This document shows positions 1 to 8,506 of a stretch of DNA of 64,000 bases, piece by piece (position 1 is the stretch's first letter; the number at the start of each line of letters is the position of its first letter). A program made the position numbers and the translations under genes. The DNA comes from Paenibacillus bovis (lineage in GTDB: Bacteria > Bacillota > Bacilli > Paenibacillales > Paenibacillaceae), in the NCBI RefSeq assembly GCF_001421015.2, contig NZ_CP013023.1:1230001-1294000 (forward strand). The letters run 5' to 3'. Under the pieces are notes generated by a model, which saw only the letters and a program-made list of their open reading frames with translations, was not told the DNA's origin and ran no database searches.

Positions 1-2
1 TG

Positions 3-38
3 CTGAAGAATAAAGGATACGATGTCGTACGGAAATAA
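3..38 (+). CDS. 3' end of a TraB/GumN-family protein (partial)
   Basis: Only the last eleven codons and the stop are in the window. They read LKNKGYDVVRK, which matches the C-terminus of the complete TraB/GumN protein encoded 1.5 kb downstream (LENKGYTVTRK). I infer a paralogue of that protein whose body lies to the left of the window. The identity rests on this short tail alone, so the family call is an inference from the match plus the adjacent position. Confidence 0.6.
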   Translation: MKNKGYDVVRK

Positions 39-169
39 TCTTGCTGCCCAGCATTTAGTAAGACAACATATAGAAGGATCAAGTCTATCCATCTGGTGCG
101 ACCTATGATTTATTTTAGCCAGTTTACTTTATTCATGGAATTCCGTTTATACGAGACATCATGACATCT

Positions 170-206
170 GCAAAAGAGCAGTTTTATTTCAAGCCAGCTC
201 TTTTGC
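170..206 (+). terminator. Hairpin, probable terminator of the left-edge gene
   Basis: Perfect 10-bp arms GCAAAAGAGC / GCTCTTTTGC enclose a 17-nt loop. The stem lies between the left-edge stop codon and the M23 lipoprotein gene. No long T-run follows on the + strand, so it could also be a processing or regulatory hairpin. Confidence 0.45.
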
Positions 207-250
207 TATATCCGAATCATTCTACCTGATAACCGAGGAGGAAGATAATC

Positions 251-1363
251 ATGCCCATTACACTAAATAGATGGACAAACAAGCAGCAAATAAGGCAACG
301 AAATGTTTTGTTTGCTTCCGGGATACTTGCAGCTATACTGCTGGCCGGATGTGGACAGGAGAGTACAGATAATGATCCCGGCACGACTAATGACAACACA
401 CCGACCGCATCCCAGCAGACGAAGGAGGCAGCAGATATGAAAAATAACAATGATACAGGTGAGAACTCCACAGCAGGCAAGCTGCAGGCGAAAGATATTC
501 CTGCTGCACTATTGGCTGGTAATACGAGCCGGATTCATGCCCAGATGACCGACGATTTCAAGCAGATGGTCTCCGAAGAGGATCTTCAAAGCACTGCCCG
601 CTCCATGTTGCAGGGTGTTCAGTCATTCCAGTCTGTAGGCGGCAGCAGTGAACTGAATGGATATCGGCAGGACAGCTGGCTTAGCGATAACGGCAAGCTG
701 GGATTGACCACCATGCTGGATAAGCAGGATCGGATTGCAGCAATGCAGCTGCAGCCGGTAGAGAGCTTTCCGGCAACGGACAAGAGTCTGAGCAAGACTA
801 CCTACCGGATGCCTTTTGACGGAGAATGGTATGTATTCTGGGGCGGAACCAATGTGATGCAGAATTATCACTACGCTGTCGAATCGCAGCGTTACGCGTA
901 TGATTTGGTACAGTCCAAAAAGCGCATGTCCTACAGTGGCGATCCGAAAAAGAACGAGAGCTATTATGCTTTTGGTCAGCCGGTACTCGCTCCGGCAGAC
1001 GGCAAAGTCGTATCGGTAGTCAATACTATTGCGGATAACGAACCGGTCGGTGTAATGAATCCCAAGCAGCCCGGCGGCAATATGGTCGTGATCGATCACG
1101 GTGGTGAATACAGTATGCTGGCCCATCTGCAAAAAGGCTCTGTAACGGTCAAGCCGGGTGATTCGGTACAGGCAGGTGATCCGATCGGCAAAGTGGGCAA
1201 CTCCGGTAATTCCAGTGAAGCTCATATGCATTTTCAGGTATCTGACGGGCCGGATCTAATGACCAACAAGTCGATTCGTATTCGCTGGAAAAACGATATA
1301 CAACCTGTCAAAGGACAGATCGTGGATGCTTCCAGCAGCCAGATTATACAGGACAGCGAGTAA
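251..1363 (+). CDS. M23-family peptidase lipoprotein with DUF3887-like N-terminal domain
   Basis: 370 residues. A signal peptide ends in the lipobox LLAGC (Cys34), so the mature protein should be lipid-anchored outside the membrane. Residues about 75-175 resemble the DUF3887 domain that precedes M23 domains in Bacillales. Residues about 240-345 form the M23 (LytM/lysostaphin-like) fold, with the HMHF zinc motif at 325-328 and the G-N-S-G-x-S loop before it. Family members cut peptidoglycan peptide bridges. The usual H-x-x-x-D first motif reads RYAYD here, so the first zinc ligand is displaced or missing; an upstream His in NYHYA may substitute. A GGAGG site sits 9 bases before the ATG. It is flanked by two TraB/GumN paralogues. 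Confidence 0.8.
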   Translation: MPITLNRWTNKQQIRQRNVLFASGILAAILLAGCGQESTDNDPGTTNDNTPTASQQTKEAADMKNNNDTGENSTAGKLQAKDIPAALLAGNTSRIHAQMTDDFKQMVSEEDLQSTARSMLQGVQSFQSVGGSSELNGYRQDSWLSDNGKLGLTTMLDKQDRIAAMQLQPVESFPATDKSLSKTTYRMPFDGEWYVFWGGTNVMQNYHYAVESQRYAYDLVQSKKRMSYSGDPKKNESYYAFGQPVLAPADGKVVSVVNTIADNEPVGVMNPKQPGGNMVVIDHGGEYSMLAHLQKGSVTVKPGDSVQAGDPIGKVGNSGNSSEAHMHFQVSDGPDLMTNKSIRIRWKNDIQPVKGQIVDASSSQIIQDSE

Positions 1364-1411
1364 AATCTTCGATTGCACTTGGACTGAAAGTAAGTATATC
1401 TTCTGGAATAA

Positions 1412-1450
1412 ATCACAATATATTCTTATTCTGCAAGAATATATTGTGAT
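1412..1450. repeat. Perfect 16-bp inverted repeat between the M23 and TraB genes
   Basis: Arms ATCACAATATATTCTT and AAGAATATATTGTGAT are exact complements around the 7-nt loop ATTCTGC. The stem is mostly A-T and no T-run follows it. It could be a weak terminator for the M23 gene or a protein-binding dyad upstream of the TraB gene. Confidence 0.6.
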
Positions 1451-1570
1451 TGCCAGACGGATATGCAATAGTTAGAGAGACACGTCTATCTTTGCCTCTA
1501 TGCCGGAATTCATAGGCTTGCCAATCGCTTTGGTATACTCAGAAAAATAACATTTAAAAGGAGTTTTGCG

Positions 1571-2968
1571 ATGAAATCCTGGCATAATAAATTACTGACT
1601 CTGGTACTGGCAGCAGGACTGCTTACGACGGCAGCACCAACCATGGCTGGCGCCGCAGCACAGCCGCTGGTTGTCAAAGTCAATGACCACAAAGTCGAAT
1701 ACCGTACCGGCGGTGCACCAACCGTACAAAAGCAGGTCACACTGGTACCACTCCGCTCCACCCTGAAGGCTATGGGCATTCAACTGGCTTCGGTAACCAA
1801 AAACAGTATTACCGTAGTAGTTGAGGGTCAGAGTCATACGATCAAAAGCAAACTTACCCAGATCAAAGGTGTTACTTACGTACCGATTCGTACTTTTGGC
1901 GAACTGCCAGGCTACACGGTAAGCTGGAATGCCAAATCCCGTACGATCCAGCTTGTCTCTGTCCCATCAGCACCAGCTGCCGATGAAACAGCCAGCAGCC
2001 CGGCGGATAGTACACCCGCACCAGCTGCTCCTACAGACAGCAATACTACCAATGCAGAACTACCAGCAGTCTCAACACCAGCACCAACGACTGCTCCAGC
2101 AACAACTAATACTACTACAGCGCCAGCACCTGTTCAGACCGGAGCTCGCGGATTTATGTGGGAAGTAAAAAGCAATGGTAATACCGTCTATCTGGTTGGC
2201 TCGATTCATGTAGCAGATGACAGCTTTTACCCGCTTCGTCAGGAATATGAGCAGGCATTTGCCGAAGCCGATTCACTGAGCGTAGAAGTCGATATTACCA
2301 AAGACACATCGGAAGACTTCCAGAAGCATGTACTGGATACAGGCATGTACCATGATGGAAGCACACTCCGCAATCATATTTCCACCTATACATACGAGAA
2401 GCTTGGCCGGATTTTAGAGGCCAACGACATGAAGTCTGGTGCGCTGGATCGCTTTAAGCCCTGGGTCGCGGAAATGATCGTCTCATCGTTTGCGCCGGAT
2501 GATTCCGGATATGACGCCGATCTGGGAATTGATCTGCATTTTATCAAAAAGGCAGAAGACAAGGATATTCCGGTAATTGGACTGGAGACCGAAGAATCGC
2601 AGCTTCGGATGCTGAACAACTTCTCGGATGAATTGCAGGAAAAGCTGCTGTATTCCACACTGGCTTCCTTTGATGACAACAAGCAGAACCAGCCAGCCGA
2701 TGATCATGAGAAAGAGCTGGGTGAAATGTGGAAAACCGGTGATGAAAAAGCGCTGATGGAAGTGACCAACAGCTCGATGGTAGAGCCGGAATACCACAAA
2801 GCGATCCTGGTTGACCGTAATATCAATATGGCGAACAAGATCGATACCTATCTGAAAAGCAATAATAACCAGCAGTACTTTGTCGTCGTCGGAGCAGCCC
2901 ATTATCTGGGCAATGACGGTATTATCAAACTGCTCGAAAACAAAGGATATACCGTTACACGCAAATAA
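1571..2968 (+). CDS. TraB/GumN-family protein with N-terminal stalk domain
   Basis: 465 residues. A signal peptide (about 1-28) is followed by a copper amine oxidase-like stalk domain (about 33-130, with LVPLRSTLKAMG typical of that repeat). A Pro/Ala/Thr-rich linker (about 132-190) leads to a TraB/PrgY/GumN domain to the end. The family signatures are visible: GSIHVADDSFYPL near 210 and GAAHYLGNDG near 441. The family is thought to be metal-dependent proteases or peptide-signal inhibitors, but substrates are mostly unknown. In this layout the catalytic domain would be held off the cell surface by the stalk. AAAAGGAG precedes the ATG by 8 bases. The window's first bases encode the end of a close paralogue. 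Confidence 0.82.
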   Translation: MKSWHNKLLTLVLAAGLLTTAAPTMAGAAAQPLVVKVNDHKVEYRTGGAPTVQKQVTLVPLRSTLKAMGIQLASVTKNSITVVVEGQSHTIKSKLTQIKGVTYVPIRTFGELPGYTVSWNAKSRTIQLVSVPSAPAADETASSPADSTPAPAAPTDSNTTNAELPAVSTPAPTTAPATTNTTTAPAPVQTGARGFMWEVKSNGNTVYLVGSIHVADDSFYPLRQEYEQAFAEADSLSVEVDITKDTSEDFQKHVLDTGMYHDGSTLRNHISTYTYEKLGRILEANDMKSGALDRFKPWVAEMIVSSFAPDDSGYDADLGIDLHFIKKAEDKDIPVIGLETEESQLRMLNNFSDELQEKLLYSTLASFDDNKQNQPADDHEKELGEMWKTGDEKALMEVTNSSMVEPEYHKAILVDRNINMANKIDTYLKSNNNQQYFVVVGAAHYLGNDGIIKLLENKGYTVTRK

Positions 2969-3066
2969 TCGCAGACTGATTATTGCAGGAAATCCGAATT
3001 CTAACTGAGGCAAAGCAGGACGTCGTCAAAAATCCGCCAGGTTCTATAATGAACCCGGGCAGATGC

Positions 3067-3111
3067 ACAAATACACCCGGAAGAGTATAAGACTCTTCCG
3101 GGTGTATTTGT
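3067..3111. terminator. Bidirectional terminator
   Basis: A perfect 20-bp stem (3067-3086 with 3092-3111) with a 5-nt loop. It lies between the + strand TraB gene and the - strand lipoprotein gene, so it can end both transcripts. Confidence 0.85.
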
Positions 3112-3122
3112 ATATGCGCTTA

Positions 3123-3815
3123 CTATGGTTTGCTGATTGGCGTCCTGCGAGTGAATAGTTTATTGCGATCATCAGAGTCATACTTATCATTGATAACTTT
3201 CCATGTTCCATCGATTTGCTGCAGCTGCACGGTACCTTGCAGAGGGAGTTGTTCTTTGGTTCGATCCAGCTGTACTTTCATTGTATAGTCGATCTCCAGA
3301 ATACCTTTTACCTTGAGCACCGGATCAGCATGGAATTCCAGATGCTGCGGACTGATAGGCGATTTTTCCTTCACAGCCAATTGCAGTGGAAGATCAATAA
3401 GACGATTACGCAAACTGTTATCCATGGCTGTCTGGGTCGCATATTGAAGCAAATTGTCATACTGTTGCTGCATAGAAGGTGGCAGCTTCACCGGATCTGT
3501 TGTTTTCTTTGGAATTTCGAACTCCAGATCCAGACTGGTGTAATCAGGTACAGTGTATTCCGTTTCTTTGTACTTTTTGGCGACTTCAATCGCTGCTTTG
3601 AGCTGTTCTTCGTTTACTGTGTCTCCTTGTTTGCCGGCAGCAGCAGGTTCACTTGTCGTCGCTGCAGGGGCGGTCGTAGTTGTCGTTGCGGCAGCTTCTG
3701 TTCCGCTTGCACCTGCTGGTTCGTTGTTACTTGCTGGCTTGCTGCTTTGCTGTGTACAGCCCAGTAGCGACGTGCTCATAACCAGTGTCAGTAGCAGTAG
3801 CGTATATTTCTTCAT
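3123..3815 (-). CDS. Lipoprotein of unknown function
   Basis: 230 residues from the ATG at 3815, which has AAAGGAGA about 8 bases upstream. The longer reading from 3845 lacks a ribosome site. The N-terminus MKKYTLLLLTLVMSTSLLGC is a lipoprotein signal with lipobox SLLGC. A low-complexity Thr/Ala/Ser stretch follows (about 25-65, with TTTTT and EPAAAG), acting as a spacer. The remaining 150 residues are polar and mixed alpha/beta; I do not recognise the family. The gene lies downstream of, and in the same direction as, a secreted-protein gene but is separated from it by a terminator, so it is probably transcribed alone. Confidence 0.7.
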   Translation of the reverse strand: MKKYTLLLLTLVMSTSLLGCTQQSSKPASNNEPAGASGTEAAATTTTTAPAATTSEPAAAGKQGDTVNEEQLKAAIEVAKKYKETEYTVPDYTSLDLEFEIPKKTTDPVKLPPSMQQQYDNLLQYATQTAMDNSLRNRLIDLPLQLAVKEKSPISPQHLEFHADPVLKVKGILEIDYTMKVQLDRTKEQLPLQGTVQLQQIDGTWKVINDKYDSDDRNKLFTRRTPISKP

Positions 3816-3902
3816 ATGTAATCTTTCTCCTTTTGCATAATACATAGATGTTTAGGTAGACTTTACCATTAATCGGAAGAAGGTTCAAATTTGGCATATA
3901 TA

Positions 3903-3942
3903 CAAAAAAGGCTTTTGCAGCATGAAATGACTGCAAAAGCCT
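3903..3942 (-). terminator. Terminator of the first secreted paralogue gene
   Basis: Stem AGGCTTTTGCAG / CTGCAAAAGCCT with a 10-nt loop. Read on the - strand it is followed by TTTTTTG, a standard intrinsic terminator. Confidence 0.8.
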
Positions 3943-3979
3943 AAAGAAAATTATCGGTATGACGGAGAGCAATTAGATC

Positions 3980-4597
3980 TTAGAACTGGGCTGCATATTT
4001 CATCATTGCTGCATTGTGCTGATCAATTATCGTTTTACCGGCTTTTATTTTGTTATTTGCTTTATAGAAAAGAGTATCATTACGCTTGGCTTTGCTGAGG
4101 TATTCACGCATCAATTTAAAGCCTTCCAACTGAAGAATCGTACCCTTGATAAATTGCTGATGGAGTTTGGCTAGTTGGGGCTCTGCCGGTTTTATAGTTT
4201 TTATCAAATAAATAAATCGCTGATAATTGGGAATAATAGTCTGCGTCATGGCGTTGTAGGATTGGACCCGTGTTTTTACAGAATCTACCCGATGTTGTTC
4301 ATAGGATTTGCCGGCCAACGCTTCATACTTCCGGTATTTTATAATGGTAGTCAGATACAATACGTAATCATCATAAGCATCCAGCATATCCGGTTCTACC
4401 AGTTCACGATAATCGCTCAGATATTGTTTTAACGCAGTTTGCAATTCAGGGTAGTTCAGAATATCTTCGTACGTAATAGCTGGAACTGATGCAGCGTTTG
4501 CATCAGATTCTGCCGAAGCCGGCGATGGTAAAGTTAGCATGGCAGAGATCAGTAATACAATACTGAGTATTCCTGTGAGTAGACGATTATTATTCAA
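3980..4597 (-). CDS. Secreted helical protein of unknown function (paralogue A)
   Basis: 205 residues from a TTG start at 4597, chosen because AAAGGAGA lies 8-9 bases upstream and the signal peptide then begins at once (NNNRLLTGILSIVLLISA, cleavage near PASA). The mature part is predicted almost wholly helical. Its last 110 residues share a signature with the proteins encoded at 8507-9085 and 9134-9784: IPNY.RF....K.IKP, LAKLHQQFIKG, LQLEGF and KIKAG. I do not recognise a characterised family. Three copies within 6 kb suggest recent duplication of a lineage-specific exported protein. Confidence 0.7.
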   Translation of the reverse strand: MNNNRLLTGILSIVLLISAMLTLPSPASAESDANAASVPAITYEDILNYPELQTALKQYLSDYRELVEPDMLDAYDDYVLYLTTIIKYRKYEALAGKSYEQHRVDSVKTRVQSYNAMTQTIIPNYQRFIYLIKTIKPAEPQLAKLHQQFIKGTILQLEGFKLMREYLSKAKRNDTLFYKANNKIKAGKTIIDQHNAAMMKYAAQF

Positions 4598-4700
4598 TTC
4601 TTTCTCTCCTTTAAATCTATGTATAGTAGTCTCCTTTATATCTATCGGCATATTGGAAGGAAAATGGAAGATCTATTATGCATTTGAATAGAAAAGAAAG

Positions 4701-4763
4701 ACGGTAGGCTCTACCTGTCAGAGCAATGTATACAGGAAGAAAGGAATGCACAGAGCCTACCGT
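4701..4763 (-). terminator. Terminator of the MFS transporter gene
   Basis: Arms ACGGTAGGCTCT (4701-4712) and AGAGCCTACCGT (4752-4763) pair perfectly. On the - strand the stem is followed by the T-rich run CTTTCTTTTC. It begins 8 bases after the MFS stop codon. Confidence 0.8.
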
Positions 4764-4770
4764 TTAAGAA

Positions 4771-5997
4771 TTAAAGTGTGAATTGTCGGCTCGTTAGCTT
4801 CAAGCTGGTTGTTTCAAGCTTGAGTCTGAGAGTCAGTGCACAACAGGACAATGTCAGTAAGGAAGACAGACCATATACGACAAATAATGAAGAGACATTC
4901 ATGAGTACGCCGGAGATACCGGTACCGAGCAGTATTCCCGCCATCATCAGGGGAATCATCACGCCGTTGGCACGTCCGATATATTCCTGCTTCACTTCCT
5001 GAATCATGAACGCCGTAAAGATGACTTCAAAAAATGCACCGCATAAGCCCGATAATACACGTGCGCCTGCAGTAACCAGCGTCCATACAGACAGCACCTC
5101 GATAAAGGTCAGCAATGACCAGATCAGCATAATACCGGTCATCACGCCCCGGCGATGGCGGCCGACCCAACCGGAGAGGAGTACGGCGACAAGTCCACCA
5201 ATCAGCATACCGATTCCTTCGGAAGCAGTCAGCCATTGTACGCCTTCTTTGGGCAAACCCAGTCGTTCAATGACCAAAAATACATCCAGCGGCTGCGTCA
5301 ATCCGATCGAAAGTCCGCTGATCAGGAATAATACGGCAGTAATGCGAAGATTCGAGCGCTCCCATATATAATGAAGTCCTTCTTTGAGATCTGCCCAGGG
5401 AGAAGTGGCTTCCTGCTTCGCTTCGCGCTTGGAATCTGGCAACAGAAGCTGAATACCTGCTGCAGCCAGAAAAACGATGATTAATGCGATTAATGAAGCA
5501 TACAGACCTAACTGGGTATAGATGAATGTACCCAGCACAGGTCCCAGAATAGTAAAGATCGCCATTAGGCTCTGCGTGATTCCGACAGCGCTGCCCACCT
5601 GCTCGATGGGAACATGCTGCCGAAACAGAACAGAGGAGGAGGGCTGGGAAAATTGACTGACAATCGCCGATACAACAGTAGTGACAAATACAGCCTGCCA
5701 GTGACCGGCAAGCACCAGCAGCAGGATTAACAGGACGGAAAGGGCACTCAGCGCATCGCCTATAATCACCGTCTTTTTGGGATTCCAGCGATCGGCGAAT
5801 GTGCCTCCGATCAGCGAGAACAAGAAGATCGGCAGATACTCTAATGCGGTCAGCAAGGACACTGCAACCGGATTGTTGCCGCTTTGCTCCATCACATAAA
5901 ACAAGAGCGCCATATTACGAATCCAGATACCCATCTGCTGAAGAAGATCGGCACTGGCCACGATCATAAAAACACGATTTTTAAACAATGAGGTCAT
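4771..5997 (-). CDS. MFS efflux transporter
   Basis: 408 residues with about twelve hydrophobic segments and the MFS loop 2-3 motif region (GGTFADRWNPKKTVI, residues about 63-77). The pattern resembles the Mef/EntS-like drug-efflux branch. It should sit in the cytoplasmic membrane and export small hydrophobic compounds by proton antiport. GAGGAGA is 8 bases before the ATG. It is divergent from a MerR-family activator with a BmrR-type ligand domain, which is the usual arrangement of a multidrug pump and its sensor. The substrate cannot be read from the sequence. Confidence 0.85.
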   Translation of the reverse strand: MTSLFKNRVFMIVASADLLQQMGIWIRNMALLFYVMEQSGNNPVAVSLLTALEYLPIFLFSLIGGTFADRWNPKKTVIIGDALSALSVLLILLLVLAGHWQAVFVTTVVSAIVSQFSQPSSSVLFRQHVPIEQVGSAVGITQSLMAIFTILGPVLGTFIYTQLGLYASLIALIIVFLAAAGIQLLLPDSKREAKQEATSPWADLKEGLHYIWERSNLRITAVLFLISGLSIGLTQPLDVFLVIERLGLPKEGVQWLTASEGIGMLIGGLVAVLLSGWVGRHRRGVMTGIMLIWSLLTFIEVLSVWTLVTAGARVLSGLCGAFFEVIFTAFMIQEVKQEYIGRANGVMIPLMMAGILLGTGISGVLMNVSSLFVVYGLSSLLTLSCCALTLRLKLETTSLKLTSRQFTL

Positions 5998-6153
5998 ATT
6001 TGATTTCTCCTCGTCAGGATGAAGTGCCTGCGTCTGATTTGGGGGAACTGAATGTAGCGGAGAACAGCCTGGACCTGAGAAAAGATAAATAAAACATCCA
6101 AGATGTTCTTTTGAACATGAAGCATAGTATTTAATCTCCTTTTATCTATTCAT

Positions 6154-6165
6154 ATTGTTTACAAT
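6154..6165. promoter_or_regulatory. Candidate MerR-type operator between the MFS and MerR genes
   Basis: Dyad ATTGT-TT-ACAAT in the 203-base divergent region, 35 bases before the regulator start. The 8-bp palindrome GGTATACC follows at 6168-6175. MerR proteins bind dyads inside promoters with long spacers. No spacer or start site could be fixed here, so this is suggestive only. Confidence 0.35.
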
Positions 6166-6200
6166 AAGGTATACCGTAACGGGATAGTCAAGGAGGGCTT

Positions 6201-7100
6201 ATGGAAAAAGGAAACACAGAGATTTATCTGACAACCGGAGAGTTTGCAAAGTTATGTGGCGTCAACAAACGCACATTGTTCCATTACGATGATATTGATC
6301 TGCTCAAGCCTGCTTTCACGGATGAGAAAGGATACCGCTCGTATTCCCATCATCAATTAGATGTATTTTTACTGATACAGGCATTAAAAGAATTGAAGCT
6401 GCCTCTGAAAGAGGTTCGCGAATATATGAATAATCGGACACCGCAGCATATGATTGATATGGCGAATCTGGAACTGCCCCATATTCAGCAGGAGATTGAG
6501 AAGCTGCAGAATATTCACAAAATGCTGAAAGAGACTATCGTTCTGGCGGAAGAGGGAATTGCTGCGAAACCAGGGCAATTCAAACTGGCAGAGTATGAAG
6601 AAGAGAGGCTGATTCGAAGCGGGCCGATCATGGAAGAAGATTCGGGTACGTTTTATTTGGAATGGACGAACCAATTTCTGCAATTTGATCGCTTGACCCA
6701 GTCTGATGCGTCTTCATTTATTGGCACGATGACTTCAGTCGTAGATCTTCTGGAAAACAAAGAGCCAGGCTTTTATTTCTTCGTGAAGACGGCCAGCAAG
6801 CGCAAAGATTTGAATATATTTATTAAGCCCAAGGGATGGTATGCCATCGGCTACCATCATGGCAGCTACGAACGGATGGGCGATACGTATGAGGCTATGT
6901 TTCGGTGGATTGAGCAGCAGGGATTGTCGACCGGTGAGTTTCTGTATGAAGAATACTTGATCGATGATGTAGCAGCAAAGGACAAAGAGGATTATGTGAC
7001 ACGTATTATGATCGAGATCAAGCCAAAAGAAGCCTCAACCTTGTCAAAGTCGCACAAACAAGATACGGGTGGTTATTCGGCAGTTCGGAAGCTACAATAG
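6201..7100 (+). CDS. MerR-family regulator with GyrI-like ligand domain (BmrR type)
   Basis: 299 residues. The N-terminal winged helix reads TTGEFAKLCGVNKRTLFHYD (about 10-29), followed by the second MerR element GYRSYSHHQLDVF and a coiled dimerisation helix (about 75-125). The C-terminal half (about 130-280) looks like the GyrI/BmrR effector-binding fold, with GWYAIGYHHGSYERMGDTYEA as the core strand-helix. BmrR-type proteins activate a neighbouring efflux pump when they bind a hydrophobic cation. AAGGAGGG lies 4 bases before the ATG. It is divergent from the MFS pump, its likely target. Confidence 0.85.
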   Translation: MEKGNTEIYLTTGEFAKLCGVNKRTLFHYDDIDLLKPAFTDEKGYRSYSHHQLDVFLLIQALKELKLPLKEVREYMNNRTPQHMIDMANLELPHIQQEIEKLQNIHKMLKETIVLAEEGIAAKPGQFKLAEYEEERLIRSGPIMEEDSGTFYLEWTNQFLQFDRLTQSDASSFIGTMTSVVDLLENKEPGFYFFVKTASKRKDLNIFIKPKGWYAIGYHHGSYERMGDTYEAMFRWIEQQGLSTGEFLYEEYLIDDVAAKDKEDYVTRIMIEIKPKEASTLSKSHKQDTGGYSAVRKLQ

Positions 7101-7146
7101 AATCAAGTGCTGCGTGCAGCCAATGTTATCATGGACGGGAGAATGA

Positions 7147-8346
7147 ATGATTGTGTATCAGACTACAGCCAAAACGTTAAAACGGCAGGTATATGACCGG
7201 ATAGCCGTTCAGGATGACGTTTATAAGCTTGAACTGATGAAAGATATCGATATTACGAGCAGCAGTCTGAATCGTACGCTCGATGAACTGCTGCATGAAG
7301 GATGGATTGTGGAATCCGGCCTGGGCCCTTCCACCGGCGGGCGAAGACCGACATTATACCGGATCAATGCAGGCCATCGTTATATTTTTGGACTGGATAT
7401 TTCCCGTATCTATTCGGTACTCGGACTGTATGATCTGCGAATGAATGCACTGTATACGCATCGCTGGCAGATGGATGAACAGATGGAACCGGAAGTGCTG
7501 GCAGACTATGTAGCCGCACGTATTCAGGAAGCGCTGGCCGAGCGGCATCTGAGCCGTCAGCGGATTATGGGAATCGGGATTGGCGCTGTCGGTCCGCTGG
7601 ATCATGAACAGGGAACGATCCTGAATCCAGCCTATTTCCCGGCGGCTGGCTGGCAGAATGTGAATATTTGCAGGATGCTGAGCGAACGTACCGGTCTGAC
7701 GGCTGTGCTGGATAACGGAGCGAATACGGCACTTATCGGAGAACACTGGGCGATGCGCGAAAGCAATATACAGCATATGCTGTATGTTAATGCAGGAGCA
7801 GGGATTCGCTCGGCGATTCTGTCCTCCGGCCAACTGGTACGCGGTGCAATGGACAAAGAAGGTGCTGTAGGACAGATGGTCGTACAAGCTGGCGGCGCCA
7901 GGCTGCAGGAGCAGGGCAATTATGGGGCGCTGGAAGCCTATGTATCGATTCAGGCACTGGAGCAGCAGGTACGTCAGCGGAGCCGGATGGGGATGGAATT
8001 TACCAGGGACGGACAGCCTCTGCAGCCGGAACAGATCCACTTTGATACGCTGGTGGATGCCCTGCGAAGCGGTAATCCTGTCCTGCGGGAACTGTTCAAC
8101 CAATCGGCCGGTTATATGGGTATCGGCCTGGCCAATCTGATCAATACCCTGCAGCCCGAAAAAGTTATTCTGGGCGGTGCACTCATCAATGCGGATCAGG
8201 GTTATTATGATACAGCTATCGCTGTGGCGAAAAAGCAGATCTATGGTGAAGAACGTCTTCAGCCGGTCTTTTCCAGAGGAGTACTGCAGGAAAATGCCGT
8301 ATCTGTAGGAGCGGCTGTTATGATTTTAGCGCAGATGGAAATGTAA
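7147..8346 (+). CDS. ROK-family protein, probable regulator, zinc motif lost
   Basis: 399 residues. Residues 1-75 carry a winged-helix domain (TSSSLNRTLDELLHEGWIVE, then a GGRRP wing), and 80-395 form the ROK sugar kinase-like fold (FGLDISR, GIGAVGPLD, VLDNGANTALIGE). ROK regulators such as XylR and NagC sense sugars. The family normally has E-x-G-H plus a C-x-C-G-x-x-G-C zinc site. Here these read EGAVGQ and QEQGNYGALEAY, so the zinc-binding Cys residues and the His are all absent while the flanking fold remains. It could be a zinc-independent regulator; ligand and targets are unknown. It starts 46 bases after the MerR gene. Confidence 0.8.
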   Translation: MIVYQTTAKTLKRQVYDRIAVQDDVYKLELMKDIDITSSSLNRTLDELLHEGWIVESGLGPSTGGRRPTLYRINAGHRYIFGLDISRIYSVLGLYDLRMNALYTHRWQMDEQMEPEVLADYVAARIQEALAERHLSRQRIMGIGIGAVGPLDHEQGTILNPAYFPAAGWQNVNICRMLSERTGLTAVLDNGANTALIGEHWAMRESNIQHMLYVNAGAGIRSAILSSGQLVRGAMDKEGAVGQMVVQAGGARLQEQGNYGALEAYVSIQALEQQVRQRSRMGMEFTRDGQPLQPEQIHFDTLVDALRSGNPVLRELFNQSAGYMGIGLANLINTLQPEKVILGGALINADQGYYDTAIAVAKKQIYGEERLQPVFSRGVLQENAVSVGAAVMILAQMEM

Positions 8347-8410
8347 CGTGGAACATTATCGATAACACTGTACTGCATCCAGCTTAATCCATCCTGACTT
8401 AGTATAAAGA

Positions 8411-8463
8411 CAAAAGCCCGGATCATTCATTCCTTGACAGGAAGAGCATGATCCGGGCTTTTG
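8411..8463. terminator. Bidirectional terminator
   Basis: Perfect 16-bp arms CAAAAGCCCGGATCAT / ATGATCCGGGCTTTTG with a 21-nt loop. It lies between the ROK gene (+) and a secreted paralogue gene (-). Confidence 0.85.
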
Positions 8464-8506
8464 ATTGATAGAGTTGTGCTATCGTATTTCCATTCTGTTC
8501 TGTAGC

